Part shown: positions 32,651-43,927 of the stretch, in pieces
How the letters are laid out: every line of letters starts with the position of its first letter
Position numbering within the stretch: the first letter of the stretch is position 1
Assembly: GCF_037975245.1 (NCBI RefSeq)
Contig: NC_092577.1
Location: 15,576,013-15,640,012 of the forward strand
DNA: 64,000 bases
Origin: Apostichopus japonicus
Taxonomy: Eukaryota; Echinodermata; Holothuroidea; Aspidochirotida; Stichopodidae
Direction of reading: 5' to 3'
Notes under the pieces: generated by a model
What the model was told of the DNA's origin: nothing
The model's database searches: none
The model's input: the letters and a program-made list of their open reading frames with translations, nothing else
Translations under genes and position numbers: made by a program

Positions 32651-33639
32651 TTGTGTTTTTCTCTCACTCTTTCTCTTTGTACTTTAATTTCTTTATTGTG
32701 GAGGAGAGTGACAGCATTATTAGCACCAATTGTGTGGTTCCCAGCAAGGAGTCTGTGCAGTGTCATCCAAGCTTTCAGTACTTACATGACTGTAATCTTC
32801 TGTGTCAAGATTGATTTCTCTGAAAGGATAATATGATGCATTTCTATCGTGATTGCTTATCATCATGTAATGGCACATGCAGTTTACAACAGAGTAAATT
32901 CCTTGCCTTGTCCAGGCTTTTCAAGAAGTCTACCAGACTGTTCCTTACGACAATATAAGGCATATATGTCAACACAGCACGCTGCCGATCAAACCTGTCG
33001 AGAGTCTAAAGAAAGGATCTCAAATATTGTAGTTAGAACTTTCATTTGACGATACAGAAAGATCTTTCCACACTCCTTCCCAATTTCCATGCCAATATTC
33101 CAGGATTTTAACTCTTGGAAGGTCATCTAGAGAGCCAAATTCTGGCTCATTTTCTGGCTCAACAAAATACTGGCACATTAGTGAACACGAACAGTGTGAA
33201 CCATCATTCACGTATAACATAGTATGCTCACATTTTATGCCCCCACCCCTCCACCGCTGTGAATAAATGTCTGTCAAGTGCCACATTCTGTATACCTATA
33301 TACAGTATGTTGCAATGAGCTTGATGATGAAAGTGAAGTCAAAAAATATTTCACCCCTGGAACCTTACAATTAAAAGCAGTGATTCTTGAACTTTGTAAG
33401 AGCCAGGGCCAAATAGAGCTGCATGGCTGATGTTGAAGGCCACAGGCTATTCATAATGCCATCAAAGGAGTCAGATGCCAAGCAGTCTAGAACATGAATT
33501 TGGAGCCAGTTAAGGGGAGTAAAGTGGATGGGGAGGAATCAGTGACTCCAAAAAACATTAAATACAAGTTAACGATTTTTCTTGTTTATCCCAAGCCTGT
33601 TGTGTTTTTTCCCTACTTGAATTTTCTCCGACAAAACCA
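32651..33639. other. Probable intron sequence of the minus-strand integrase gene
   Basis: No motif-bearing frame recognised. A minus-strand frame at 33286-33020 (with DLPRVKILEYWHGNWEGVW) could be another exon but has no family signature I know. Confidence 0.35.
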
Positions 33640-33840
33640 ACTGAAGTACCTACAATACAGACTTTTTTGAAACGCCTTGATACTGATTTCGATGAAACAT
33701 GTACTATTTCAGCTCTTTTTTTATGGTGGAAAAACCGGCACGCTATTAACAACTCCAGTTGAGCACGTGTTATGTTGAACTTTGGAGAGCCTCTCTGCCT
33801 GCTGGAGACACGAGTACTGGCAAAACTTTCTGTTACACTG
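33640..33840 (-). pseudogene. Helix-turn-helix exon of the integrase-core gene
   Basis: Minus-strand frame with SPKFNITRAQLELLIACRFF and HVSSKSVSRRFKK. This fits the N-terminal helix-turn-helix pattern (P-K-F-x-I-x-x-x-Q-L-x-x-L ... V-S-x-x-x-V-x-R-R) found upstream of the rve core in this gene family. The rve exon at 29620-29912 lies 3.7 kb downstream on the same strand, with the chimeric LINE between them. Exon borders were not fixed. Confidence 0.5.
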
Positions 33841-36500
33841 TATTTGACAGCCAGAAGATGCAAAAGAAAAGATACCAGAACATAGTTAAACAGCATTGCA
33901 ACCACCTCACAGTGGGATGACATACTGTAGGAAGAATTCAAAGGTTTCATTATAGAGAGGTACTTCATGTACCCTTCGAAAAAAAAAAACCCAAATTATT
34001 TCTACTCCTGTTTGTAATAAAACAACATACGTTGGCTGGCCCATGCATACTGTGACTTACATAAGATGTCCATTTTGGGGTATTCTTACTCTGTACTGTA
34101 CAAATTTTTTATTTCATTTCTTTGAGGCCTAATGGAAGGTATGCTCTGCCTGATATCCAGAGGTCCTGGTCATGATATAACGAATCTTGACTCTTCAACC
34201 TAAACTGCTCGGACTACAAAGCAAAGGTTTCAGTTGTTCTCCGCACACGGTACTTTCCGCTGAAAAAAACTCGTGCGGAAAAGAACGTTTTTCCACTTGC
34301 ATGGACACCATACTTTTCTGAATGCCCGAATAACCATATTTCTCGATCATGTTACGAAACATGACAATGAAAAATAACGTTAAATATATGTAAACTGTAT
34401 TTGATATATACAAAGTATGCTCATGTGAAAGTGAATGAATGACGTTACCTGTCACACTTATAACCAAAACCTCCTTCGTTGACACTTCCGAGCTGTTTGA
34501 GTGATATTACTTAAACAAATATTCCAGCAGCAAAACATTATTATGTTTACAATTCGTACTCAATTTTCTGCACCCTGAGAGCATATGGGTCCGCATATTC
34601 ACGTTAATGCGCCCAATTTAGCATAATGGCCTTTGGAGCATTGTCCAAAAAAAATATTAAAAAAATATTAGCCCGTTCGAGAAGGCCCACCTAGCTGTAC
34701 CCACCATAGCACAGACAATTTCCCTACATATTCGTATGCTATACTCCCTGAGTTGCCAAAATGTGGACGGAAATGTTGGCATATTTAAATGCATTATTTG
34801 CATTATTCTTAACTACAAAAGGGGATTACTATACATTTTGTCATGATTGAACTTTGTGGGTATTGGTTCCCTCTCATAAATATTTCAGAGTTATTGCAAA
34901 ACCTGATCCGTGTTTCGGACATCACTTTTTCCGTCCACATTTGTATACCAAGAAATAAGAAATGTTCAGTGTGGGTATGATTAAGTGATACTGTCATAAT
35001 TGTAACAAATAAAATACATTTCACATTCAAGTCAAGTCAATTCACATTTAAAGAACATGGAAATTTTTTCCGTCCATATTTGGTGATTTCCGAAACATCA
35101 TGGAGTAACTTATATATGAATTGAAATCTACAGGACTGTTATGTTAAAATAATAAAAGCATAAGTACTCCCTCAACTACATTATATACCAGACATATATC
35201 CAATCATATAAGCACGTACGATGTCCGAAAGAAGTTTTCATTAATATTGCTTGAAACAGAGACGCCATTAATAAGCACTTCAAATATTATGACAATTCCA
35301 TTGCTACAAACATACATACTGCACTACTCAAACTTTTTCCATCTTTTCCAAATATTATAGGAAAACAACCCTCAAAATATGTTCGTGTCACTTGCCTGTA
35401 TACTACATGTTGGGGGCTGAATGTTTTTGGAAACATCCGAATCAGTTTAATTTTTGAAAACTGACCATATTAACACTACAAGGGTCCATCATTTAGTCCT
35501 GTACAAGCTAGACAGTAACCTTTTTGGACTATTATAATGTAGCATCAGAGTGGCATCACAATATTGTTATGTTACCAACTTATTCCTCTGCCCTATTACG
35601 TAACAGGGTCACAGATCTACATAACTGGAACTTGCCAACTTGGGTTTCTGCACATTTCATAGCTTACTAGAACATTCCTTTACACTTCGTATAAAAGCCG
35701 CAGACACCCGATTAAGTGCCCTCTCCGTTTTCTCCGTTCGTTCCGTTAAGAGGTTGTCTCCACATCTGTGATGCTTCCCTGGTTTTGACTACTGTACCCG
35801 TATTGAACGCAATATATATTTATCTCTATACTTCTCAACCTTATAAATTCATCCTGCTGTAAGCCAACCTACTATTCTCTCTCATGGATTCTCGTCGCTC
35901 TACCTTGTCTTCCCTCTTTGGACTCTGCTAAGGATGTCTCCAGCTGAAATATCTCTACATCCAGCCGAACGCTTTCAACACTTCTACTGCACATCTGCAC
36001 ACCCAGTACTAAGGTAACTCTATCCGGCGAAAGTCAGAAACTCTCCCCTCGGCTCTCCTAGGTCCAGAAAGACTTTAAATCAGGTTAAGAAACTGTATTT
36101 ATTTATTATTTCCATATTTATCCTTTCTCCTGCCATGTAAAATAGCTTATTAAATATTGTAAACCTACTTTCATCCATAATATACATGTAGTAGTTTTGC
36201 TATTGTAGCTACAGCGTTTAAATCACACTATATAGAAAGTGACCATGTGTTCATCATGAGTGTATTCAGAAGTGTACTGATATTCATCATTATTGTCATA
36301 TGGCAACCCATTATCCAGCAGATATAAACTTATACCACTAGAATGTATTACAATTTTAACAATGACAATTTCAAAAGTAATAACATAAAAGGAATAATTA
36401 TATAGCCTCGTAGCCCGTTACAGAAGGAATATAAACTTATTTGGTTACACCTCTGTAAATTTACTAAATGAGTATATGTGACTATGTATTTGCTTCAGTT
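33841..36500. other. Non-coding AT-rich stretch
   Basis: No gene recognised. Short motifs recur: TTTCCGTCCA(C/T)ATTTG near 34928 and 35070, and the string GATGTCCGAAA or its complement at 34914, 35220 and again at 42667 and 43009. Confidence 0.4.
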
Positions 36501-36518
36501 ATTATAGACTTAAAGTAA

Positions 36519-38425
36519 TCATGGCCAAGTGGAAAATGAGACTTTAACCATTGAAGAACAAATGATCATCAAGATGTACTCAGTGGCGAGATCAATTAAA
36601 GGATGTAGCCGCTCAAAAGTATAAAACCCTTCAAGAGAAAGACAGTCAGAGAAAACGACTGAAAAGAGCTGAAAAGAAGAACGTGGATTAATTCACGTTC
36701 AGAAAGAATGAAAAAGAAACATGAAAGGAACTTCACAAAGAAGCCCAGACGCGGTACCATGCAAAGATCCAAATGGAAAAGAGACAAAAGTCCTTAGGAC
36801 CTACAGACCCAATGACAGCAGCATCATGCACCACAACAACAGCACCCATGACGTCAGCAACCTCCAAACTAGAGCACCAATGGTGCAGAAGCTCATACCT
36901 TTTCGAGCTGAAAAATGTAGGGCCCACAAAACCAATTTTGGGCCCGTGAGGGATACCCCCCCCCCTCCGTTAGCAGATCGTGGCCACACCACTGGCTATA
37001 ATTCCTATTTTCCCCTTTAAATCCTGTTTTACCCACTCTCTCAAACAATACAGTACCACTGACCTACCCTATTAAACTTTCTCCCCTCTACCTTAGCAGA
37101 CATAGCAAGCACTCCCTACAAGACATAACTTCACAAGCTGCCTACATACCTCTGGCTCAAAGACTTCTAAGAATCGGCAAGTGCTGATTGGCTATAGGGC
37201 TCTCATGCTTACAGTTCAACAGTTAATAACAACTCCCAGTCCTGCTTTAATTCCACTAACAGCCTCTGCAGAGCTTAACCACAAATGTAAACAAACACTG
37301 CAGGGACTGGGAGACAAATTAAAGGAGCTTTGGCAAAAAGTGAAGGCTCAGATTTGTTTAAACAATGGGGATTAATTGTAATTAATTAACTTTTAACCAA
37401 AAATTTTTAGGCATCACCTTATTCATCCACAATCCAACAATCATGAGTTCAACTTTGAATATGATCCATCAAAATCTTGAGGAGATTGAGATATTTGAAA
37501 ATATTACAAAGAATGACCCCCTAAATGACATTTGACCTCAATTTTCCGAACAACCCTCGTAACTCTCATCCCGAGGAACATTGTGACCAAGTTTCATTAT
37601 AATTGGCCATACACTGTACGAACAGGAGCAATTTGAAAATATAGGGCCGCGGCCCGGGCCACAAAAGACCCCTAGTTGATCTTTGATCTCAAATTCATGA
37701 ACACCCTGAAGGTAAAACTACCATAGTACTATCGTGACAAACCCTCAACATTTTGCGTATTTCCACAAAATGGCCCATTACGGCCCACAGGTGACCTTTG
37801 ACCCCAAATTTCGGACCATCTCTGATGGCCCTATACCCAATGGTCCTTGTGTCCAAGTTTCATGAAATTCCATCAAACACTGTGCGAGTGGGGGCGGTTT
37901 TAGCAATTGTTGACGGATAGAGTGATAGAATGATAGACGCCGCACTGTAACAATAGCTCACACCAGCATGCTGGTATGAGCTAAAAATCAAGCAGAGAAT
38001 ACAACACTAAATACGAAAGAAGATACACAGACAAATTGCGAGGTAAAAAGGATCGTGCACGAAAGTGGCAACCAAATAAGAAAGATTAGTCTGAACAAAA
38101 ACACTTCTGAATCAATACAGCCATTGTATTCAACATCATCCATCTCAAAGGCTGATGCCAGGGTGTCAAAACACGTACCACAATCAGCCAAGAAGTTTCA
38201 GATGGTATTGCAACGCGTAGCTCATTCATTAACACCTCAAAAAAAGAAGTCCTTTTCCAAAATCACCAGAACAAGAAAATAACTCTTGAACAATGCATCT
38301 TCTTCCTGTCTATTGGGTATGATAGCAGAACTCAGAAAATGCAACATGTAATGCAGCAAGACTGCTAACGATGTTGAGCTGTGCGAAGATAATATCAACT
38401 TAGATCTATGGCAACCTCAATCCTG
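36519..38425 (+). pseudogene. Transposase-like gene of unknown function, N-terminal part, split by a Helentron-like insert
   Basis: Left of the insert, KDVAAQKYKTLQEKDSQRKR and similar Lys/Arg/Glu-rich coiled-coil sequence (36595-36860) matches the start of a gene family I know from fish, cnidarians and echinoderms. Right of the insert the frame resumes at 37983 and reaches SAKKFQMVLQRVAHSLTPQK near 38190-38260, the S-P-x-K-x-x-x-V-x-x-L...S-P-x-K-R-K element that follows the coiled coil in that family. The coding halves join across 36869-37982. It has frameshifts and stops. The core continues at 38890. Confidence 0.5.
36869..37982 (-). mobile_element. Helentron-like non-autonomous element, copy 1
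   Basis: This is the inverted match of 47493-48640 over the full 1.1 kb. In element orientation it starts AGCTCATACCAGCATGC (a near-perfect palindromic hairpin) and ends with GGTATGAGCT, a short hairpin (GCACC-ATT-GGTGC) and CTAG. AGCTCATACC at the 5' end and its complement about 30 bases inside the 3' end form an asymmetric inverted repeat. Both copies are flanked by T on both sides. These are the known signs of Helentron/Helitron2 elements. There is no coding capacity. Confidence 0.65.
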
Positions 38426-38878
38426 TGTGTGCTTTTTACGTGGAAAGAAAACGGACACGGACCAAAGATCAACAGAACCAAAAACAATCCCAGTCTACCC
38501 AACTGAAACCCACAAACACAAATCTCTCACTAACGTAGCGTTTAACGTCACGTGAAAACGACACGGACCCAAAGGCCAACAGAAGCAAAACCAAAAAACA
38601 CTACATTCCGGCCCCAAAAACCCAACTCCAAACCACAAACAGAAAAAAGACCCAACCCATACTATGTAACGACCACACAACCCCCCACACCTAACAACTA
38701 ACTCACTCCAAATTTCATCCGGGGAACACCGTCCCGATAGTAGACGACAGGCTTACGCATTACCTCCTCCATTGGCGAGTCAGAATCTGGGCCACTTAAT
38801 GTCTCTTGGGCCAGTTGGCTCGGGGCCCGACTAGTATCACCGATAGCGTGATCCTGGAATACCCACCGATAGCGTGAT
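38426..38878 (-). mobile_element. Truncated ORF1-only family A copy, 11-bp TSD
   Basis: CCTCAATCCTG flanks it at 38415-38425 and 38879-38889. Reading the minus strand it has a piece of the ORF1 C-terminal half (up to SDSPMEE), then GGTAATGCGTAAGCCTGTC, the same ORF1-stop/ORF2-tail fusion as in 20999-22815, then the complete 3' UTR and tail. A 16-base segment is duplicated at its 5' junction (38839-38854 and 38865-38880). Confidence 0.9.
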
Positions 38879-38889
38879 CCTCAATCCTG

Positions 38890-40134
38890 GGAGTACGATA
38901 TAACACACTTCTGTCACCTAGCACTACTAGTGATAAGGCTCTGAAGCATGAGGTACTGAACAGGAAGTCGATAATGAGTCCATTTACCAGAAATCATGAT
39001 GGAGAGGTGGTCCATTTCTACAGAGAAAGCAACCACACACGAGAGCTGTCTCTCAATAAGAAAGTCACCACAGTGAAGAGAGCTGTGAGTTAAATGCAAT
39101 CAGGTTTCGTGCTAGATCTTCCCCCGGGGCAGTTTTATGAAGAATACCTGAAGTATCCAGATAAACATCTGGGGTTCAGTAAATTCAGCAAGTTGAGGCC
39201 ATCAAATGTACGTCTTCCAAAGCAAGCATATTTGGTAACGTGTCATTGTGTCTTTTGCGTCAATATTGATCAAACAATTAAGACAGATCGTGCGGTCAAT
39301 GTCAAGATTTGTGCCACCATCCGAGATCTTTTCAAAGTTCAACACAGCTTGAGGGCAAAGTTCTTGCTTGGAATGAGTGGGAACGCAAGCCAGTTTCCTT
39401 GATGACGAAAGAAGGTGTTTTGAAAACCACTGTAAGAAGAGTCCTGGAATCCAAGTCTGGCACATTGGATGAGCTCATGAAAGGTGTCATCGATGATTTT
39501 GACAATACAGGTCAGAGCCCATTCCCTTGGCATCTTTTCATTGCAGTACCTACAAGTCAGTGAATTGAAGGAGCACCTCCCACCAAAATGCCATTCTAAC
39601 TACTGTCGATTTCGCCCAAAACTGGACAGTTCATTTTCAGAATGAAATGTAATCGGCATGCTATTCCAAAGAGCAAGTAACCATACACCCAATTGTGTGT
39701 TACTATAATGATCCAATTGTCTTTCTCAGCAATGTGTGCTTTTTACGTGCAAAGAAAACGGACACGGACCAAAGGTCAATAAAAGCCAAAACAATCCCAG
39801 TTTGTTAAACAACCACCAAAAACCCAACTGAAAACCCACAAATGTATATAACGTAGCGTTTAACATGACGTGAAAAAGGCCAACAGAACCAAAACAATAA
39901 AGCTCTACAAACCAGCCCCCAAAAACCAACCCCAAACCACAAACAGAACCCCCCCCCCCCCAACTCATATTTTAGGTCAGCAATGACCTAAACCATTACT
40001 TCTATGCAGTGTTGGCCTTTGTGAAGAAAATGTATGACTGCCTACGGACAGAGAGAAATGTAGTTGTTGAGAGAGTTTCGTTTTTCCGAGGGGTGTTCTG
40101 CACAGTATAAGAGTATGGCCCACTCCTTGTCCTT
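38890..40134 (+). pseudogene. Transposase-like gene, core part, split by a family A insert
   Basis: FYRESNHTRELSLNKKVTTV and, after a stop, FSKFSKLRPSNVRLPKQAYL then CHCVFCVNIDQT match the conserved core (N-K-K, S-x-F-x-x-L-R-P, C-x-C-x-x-H/D-x-N) of the family. Across the insert at 39735-39976 the frame resumes at the duplicated TCAGCAATG with DLNHYFYAVLAFVKKMYDCL, then, after a shift, GCSAQYKSMAHS near 40103-40130, the S-D-G-x-x-x-Q-Y-K motif that typifies the family. The function is unknown; its conserved Asp/His pattern suggests a transposase-derived nuclease (inference). Confidence 0.6.
39735..39976 (-). mobile_element. 3' fragment of family A, 9-bp TSD
   Basis: TCAGCAATG flanks it at 39726-39734 and 39977-39985. 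It consists only of the 3' UTR, from the TAATATGGGTTG-like block to the tail CACGTAAAAAGC; one end carries a C-run of 12 or more. About 20 bases of the UTR around TAAACGCTGC are missing relative to other copies. Confidence 0.9.
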
Positions 40135-40308
40135 ATTTGGAGAAATAGATTTTTGGAATGTTTGAGTGGGTTGTCTCTGCAGGTCGATGGGCGTATTTTA
40201 CTTTTTGGCTCGCTTGACCTGAGTTTTCTTTGTTCGCGAATGGGATGATTGGGTAGTGCCGTTTGGCCGTGACGTTTTAGATCCCGCAGGGCGAGTCACG
40301 TAAAAAGC
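40135..40308 (+). mobile_element. 3' fragment of family B, 13-bp TSD
   Basis: ACTCCTTGTCCTT (40122-40134) and ACTCCTAGTCCTT (40309-40321) flank it with one mismatch. The body matches the reverse complement of 56820-57000 (GGTCGATGGGCGTA, GTAGTGCCGTTTGGCCGTG) and ends TCACGTAAAAAGC. Apart from the last 12 bases it does not match the family A 3' UTR. Confidence 0.88.
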
Positions 40309-40321
40309 ACTCCTAGTCCTT

Positions 40322-40771
40322 CATAATTCTGAACTGAACAGCACAGTGGTACATAACTACTTAGGGTCTCAGCATGGTAAATATGAAAGTGGCGGTGAGA
40401 TTGCCATTACCAAATCGGCAGTAGATCGGGCAATTATCACAGAAGGAGCTGTCAGTAGAAATGCTGATGAAATGTTCTCTTACGGTGAAAAAAATATGTC
40501 TGTTCATGGTGTTGTGTCCAGGCGTTTGTACATGCTAGTAAATGATATACAACATGAGGGTACAACAAAGGAAGCTACCGCACAGTAAAGGGTACCAGAA
40601 AGATGCACTCAATTAGCTCATTTAAGAAGGGGCTGAAGTCTCGTCCACTGACCTGCATGTGCCCACCATACCTGTCAGACTTATCTGCCAACTGTGAAAG
40701 TGCTGTGTATGTTGACCAATGGACCACAGTAAAATTAAGACAGAAGCTAGCTTATGGAAGGTAAGAAAAAC
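40322..40771 (+). pseudogene. Transposase-like gene, region after the family B insert
   Basis: The frame across the duplicated target continues NSTVVHNYLGSQHGKYESGG, then AITKSAVDRAIITEGAVSRN and ADEMFSYGEK. This is the F-F-G-x-x-H-G-K...V-K-x-x-x-x-x-x-V family block. A one-base shift near 40585 leads to VKGTRKMHSISSF and RPLTCMCPPYL. The exon ends TATGGAAG|GTAAG at 40771, a good splice donor. Confidence 0.6.
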
Positions 40772-40920
40772 ATAATGAAAGCGGTGTCTTGTCTGACTAT
40801 TACAATTGAGATTGTAGAAAAATCAATCAGCACATCATGCATTAAATCAACTTACATAAGCCCTTCTATTTCATTTTTATAACAGTGTTGTAATGTTTCA
40901 ATGTTGTAACATCCCAGAGC

Positions 40921-41280
40921 ACAGCAGATGTCGCCTAGCTTTCGATGGGGACGTCTGGAGGGCCGAGGCTGTCGTCCCCCTCGTGCAAAGTAACATTAGG
41001 TTTCGCATGGAGGCTGATCATGCACGGCTTCCCGACACTGCTTTTCGTAGACGCTGGCGCAAGCCTGTCGTCTGCTATCGGGACGGCTTTCCCCGGATGA
41101 AATTCGGAGTGAGTTAGCTGTTAGGTGTGGGAGTTTGTGTGGTCGTTAAATAATATGGGTTGAGGGGGGGGGGTCTGTTTGTGATTTTGAGTTGGCCTTT
41201 TGGTGGTTGTTACACAGACTGATTTTTTTTTGGTTTTGTTGACCTTTGGTCCGTGTCCGTTTTCTTTGCACGTAAAAAGC
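40921..41280 (+). mobile_element. 5'-truncated family A copy, 12-bp TSD
   Basis: ACATCCCAGAGC flanks it at 40909-40920 and 41281-41292. It keeps the last 64 codons of ORF2 in an open frame (ending RMKFGVS, stop at 41115-41117) and a 3' UTR shortened around 41200. It lies in an intron, or next to a small exon, of the transposase-like gene. The TSD shows directly that the element body ends in AAAAAGC and that AC belongs to the target. Confidence 0.94.
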
Positions 41281-41512
41281 ACATCCCAGAGCCAGCAAAC
41301 CACAAGCAGTAATGCAAAGGTGAGGTGTTGCATCTGTTTATTGTGCCGACTTGCTTTTAATGGAATAGCTGTACTGTTATTGAGAGAAATGGGAGTAGAA
41401 AAATATACTATATCCATATTCCTGGATATAACAAGATTCTTTGCAGGCAATGAGAATACCATTTTCTGGTATATGTTTTTAATCTTTGTGTCGTTTTTGT
41501 AATATTTGTTTT

Positions 41513-41932
41513 AACAGTTACAATTTTTACTGCTGGGAAGTATGTGGCAGTGAAAGCTGGTCAATGCAAATGGTATGCTTGACTGGTAGTGGACGTAGAC
41601 CACGATAGTGGTGAAGCAGAGGTTAACTTTATGCGAATGGTATCCGGTAAGCAATAAATATATAACAAGTTACAAAGTGTATTCCTGATTTGCACTGAGT
41701 ATATACATGTAGTATAACGAGTGCAATTAAATTTACATGGGATTATCGGTTATACCGAGCCTTCAGATTTATAATGTAAACAGTTACGTCTATTATATTG
41801 TATTTTGTGGTCTTGGTGGTATATAGTAACATGTATACTTTTTTATTTTCAGGATCTGGCATCGATACAGTGAACAAAGTAGATTTCTTTTTGCCAAGCA
41901 ACACATACAACTCATGGACAGATTTTAGCTCT
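41513..41932 (+). pseudogene. Last exons of the transposase-like gene
   Basis: After TTTTAACAG an exon encodes TIFTAGKYVAVKAGQCKWYA, a TGA stop, then LVVDVDHDSGEAEVNFMRMV, ending ATCCG|GTAAGC near 41648. The next exon starts after ATTTTCAG at 41852 with GSGIDTVNKVDFFLPSNTYN and stops at TAG near 41937. The pattern W-Y-x-G-x-V...D-x-x-x-x-x-V-x-F-M is the C-terminal block of the same family. The TGA probably arose from GGA, by comparison with that pattern, and marks a pseudogene. Confidence 0.55.
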
Positions 41933-43549
41933 ATATAGAGCTGTTTGTCATACCATATCCAGATATCATACCCAGGGGAAACTGTTCTGCATACAGATGG
42001 ACCAAGTTAATTATTAAGGATATTCAAAGTCATTGAAAGGCGGGGTAAACAGTGGTCACCTTATTCCAGTGATTGTTCTTGGTAGAATACCAAATGTTCA
42101 TTGTTAATGATACAGATGTTTTAATGTTGTTATAATGTTATACAATTTCATTCATTTGATTTTGTTCTAAAGTAGGTCTGATACATACATACACTGTTGG
42201 AAATGTACTGATTGTCATTTTAAAAATGTGTGGAGCATTTGTCTTCCCCAAGAATTTCTAGTGTCATTATTTTTCAGTACTCCTTGACGATTCCTCAAAT
42301 GGTGTTTTAGTAGAACATCAATTTGTTTCCCAAAAAAATGTATCCATTGTAGATCTGTTACTGTTATGTGTATTTTCAAGTAGACTTTGTTTTTTAAACA
42401 TGGTTTACTAACTGTACAATTATCCTTTTGTTGTGACCTGTTGAATTATGTATTATTGTAATGCAGGTGTGCGGACATGAGTCGAAGGTGATGTCAGAAA
42501 TATTCATTCAGTAAACTGTAAATACACATGGAGTATTTGAAGTATAAGTTGAAAAACTGGCTGTCAACATAGAACACCCCAGTATTTCTATCTAAATTTT
42601 GATACTATTTACTTTGTCTGGAAACCATGACAGTGCTGTCCTAAACTAAACATGCAATTGTGGTGATGTCCGAAACAACTTCTTGCACTTTCCACTGGCT
42701 TAAATGAATTTGATGCTGTTTGTGAACATCACATATTCAGATATATTGTTCTTAAGTAACAGTTATGACCTTTGTTTGATTAATTTCTTCTTGAAAAATG
42801 TAATCACCTTTCTATGCATCAAACTTGGAACCGATAGAAAGTTTATATACCCTTTTTTAGATTTTCTCAACTTTATTACGTGACTTTCTCTCCTTATTAT
42901 TACAAAGAAATGAATGTTATCTGTATTTTTCCAATGTATCTTTCCTATGTATTTCCTATAAAAATGTAAGGCACTGGTGGATGATGATGAAGTTATATTT
43001 GCAGGGGTGATGTCCGAAACAAGAGAGTCATAGAAGAAAATATTATTAAAAGACATGGCCTATAATTTTCAGCTTTTGGTTAATATATTTGCTTATGTTG
43101 TGGTTTTATTTTATGTTATAATTGTTACTGATACTTTCAGCTTTGCTCTTTAAGGAGACACTTTTAACTTTATTTCAGGTAAACTTGAAATTTTGGAACG
43201 AATACACAAATATTTGTTTAATTACATCATCAATGTCATAAAAAATATGTCTGATAATAAGAAATATCATGCTTATATAGAATGTAACGGCAATGCATTT
43301 ACACGCAACCATTAAGAAATAAGGAATTTGGGGAATTTATGGATTGTCACACTTTTAGACCTTCTAGAATATACTTTCCAAAATAGTTTAAGCTATGGTT
43401 TGACTCTGGTTCATAAATTAGGGTAGACATTCTTTACTGTAATTTGCAAATTTGCTACCTGTGGCAACCAATTTGGACGCTTTAACGTGAACAGACCCAT
43501 ATGAGTTTTGGAAATTGTGTTTTATTAAGGTACCTGGCAATAACACCAA
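41933..43549. other. Non-coding AT-rich stretch
   Basis: No gene or repeat family recognised; contains the recurring GATGTCCGAAAC string at 42667 and 43009. Confidence 0.4.
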
Positions 43550-43927
43550 AATGAGTGACGTCATCACATCGTTAAAACCTTCGAACAATCATATTCTCAG
43601 TCATCATTAAGACAAAAAGGATTGCTTTAAGACCCCGTGATTGCTTATATGCTAGGATTTTGCATAATACCACTGTGTAATAAAACATACAAGGAATTGA
43701 GGTCAAACCCTTCAAAGGCATCCAAATTAACAGACTGCACAATTTTGTTTTAAATCAATTTGTTGAAGAGTTAAAGCAATATGCACTGGATATTAAATGA
43801 AGTTGCAAGTATCAGCAAGAGCTTGCTACTTACATCTAAAATGTCTTCCATTAATTTAATTATCCAGTATATTCTATATGCTCATAGTACATAACAATTT
43901 CATTTTCTTAACCCTTCAAATATTTTC

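Noticed and set aside
35690-35760. tRNA or snRNA gene in a GC-richer pocket
   Set aside because: No cloverleaf, A/B box or snRNA consensus could be found by eye.
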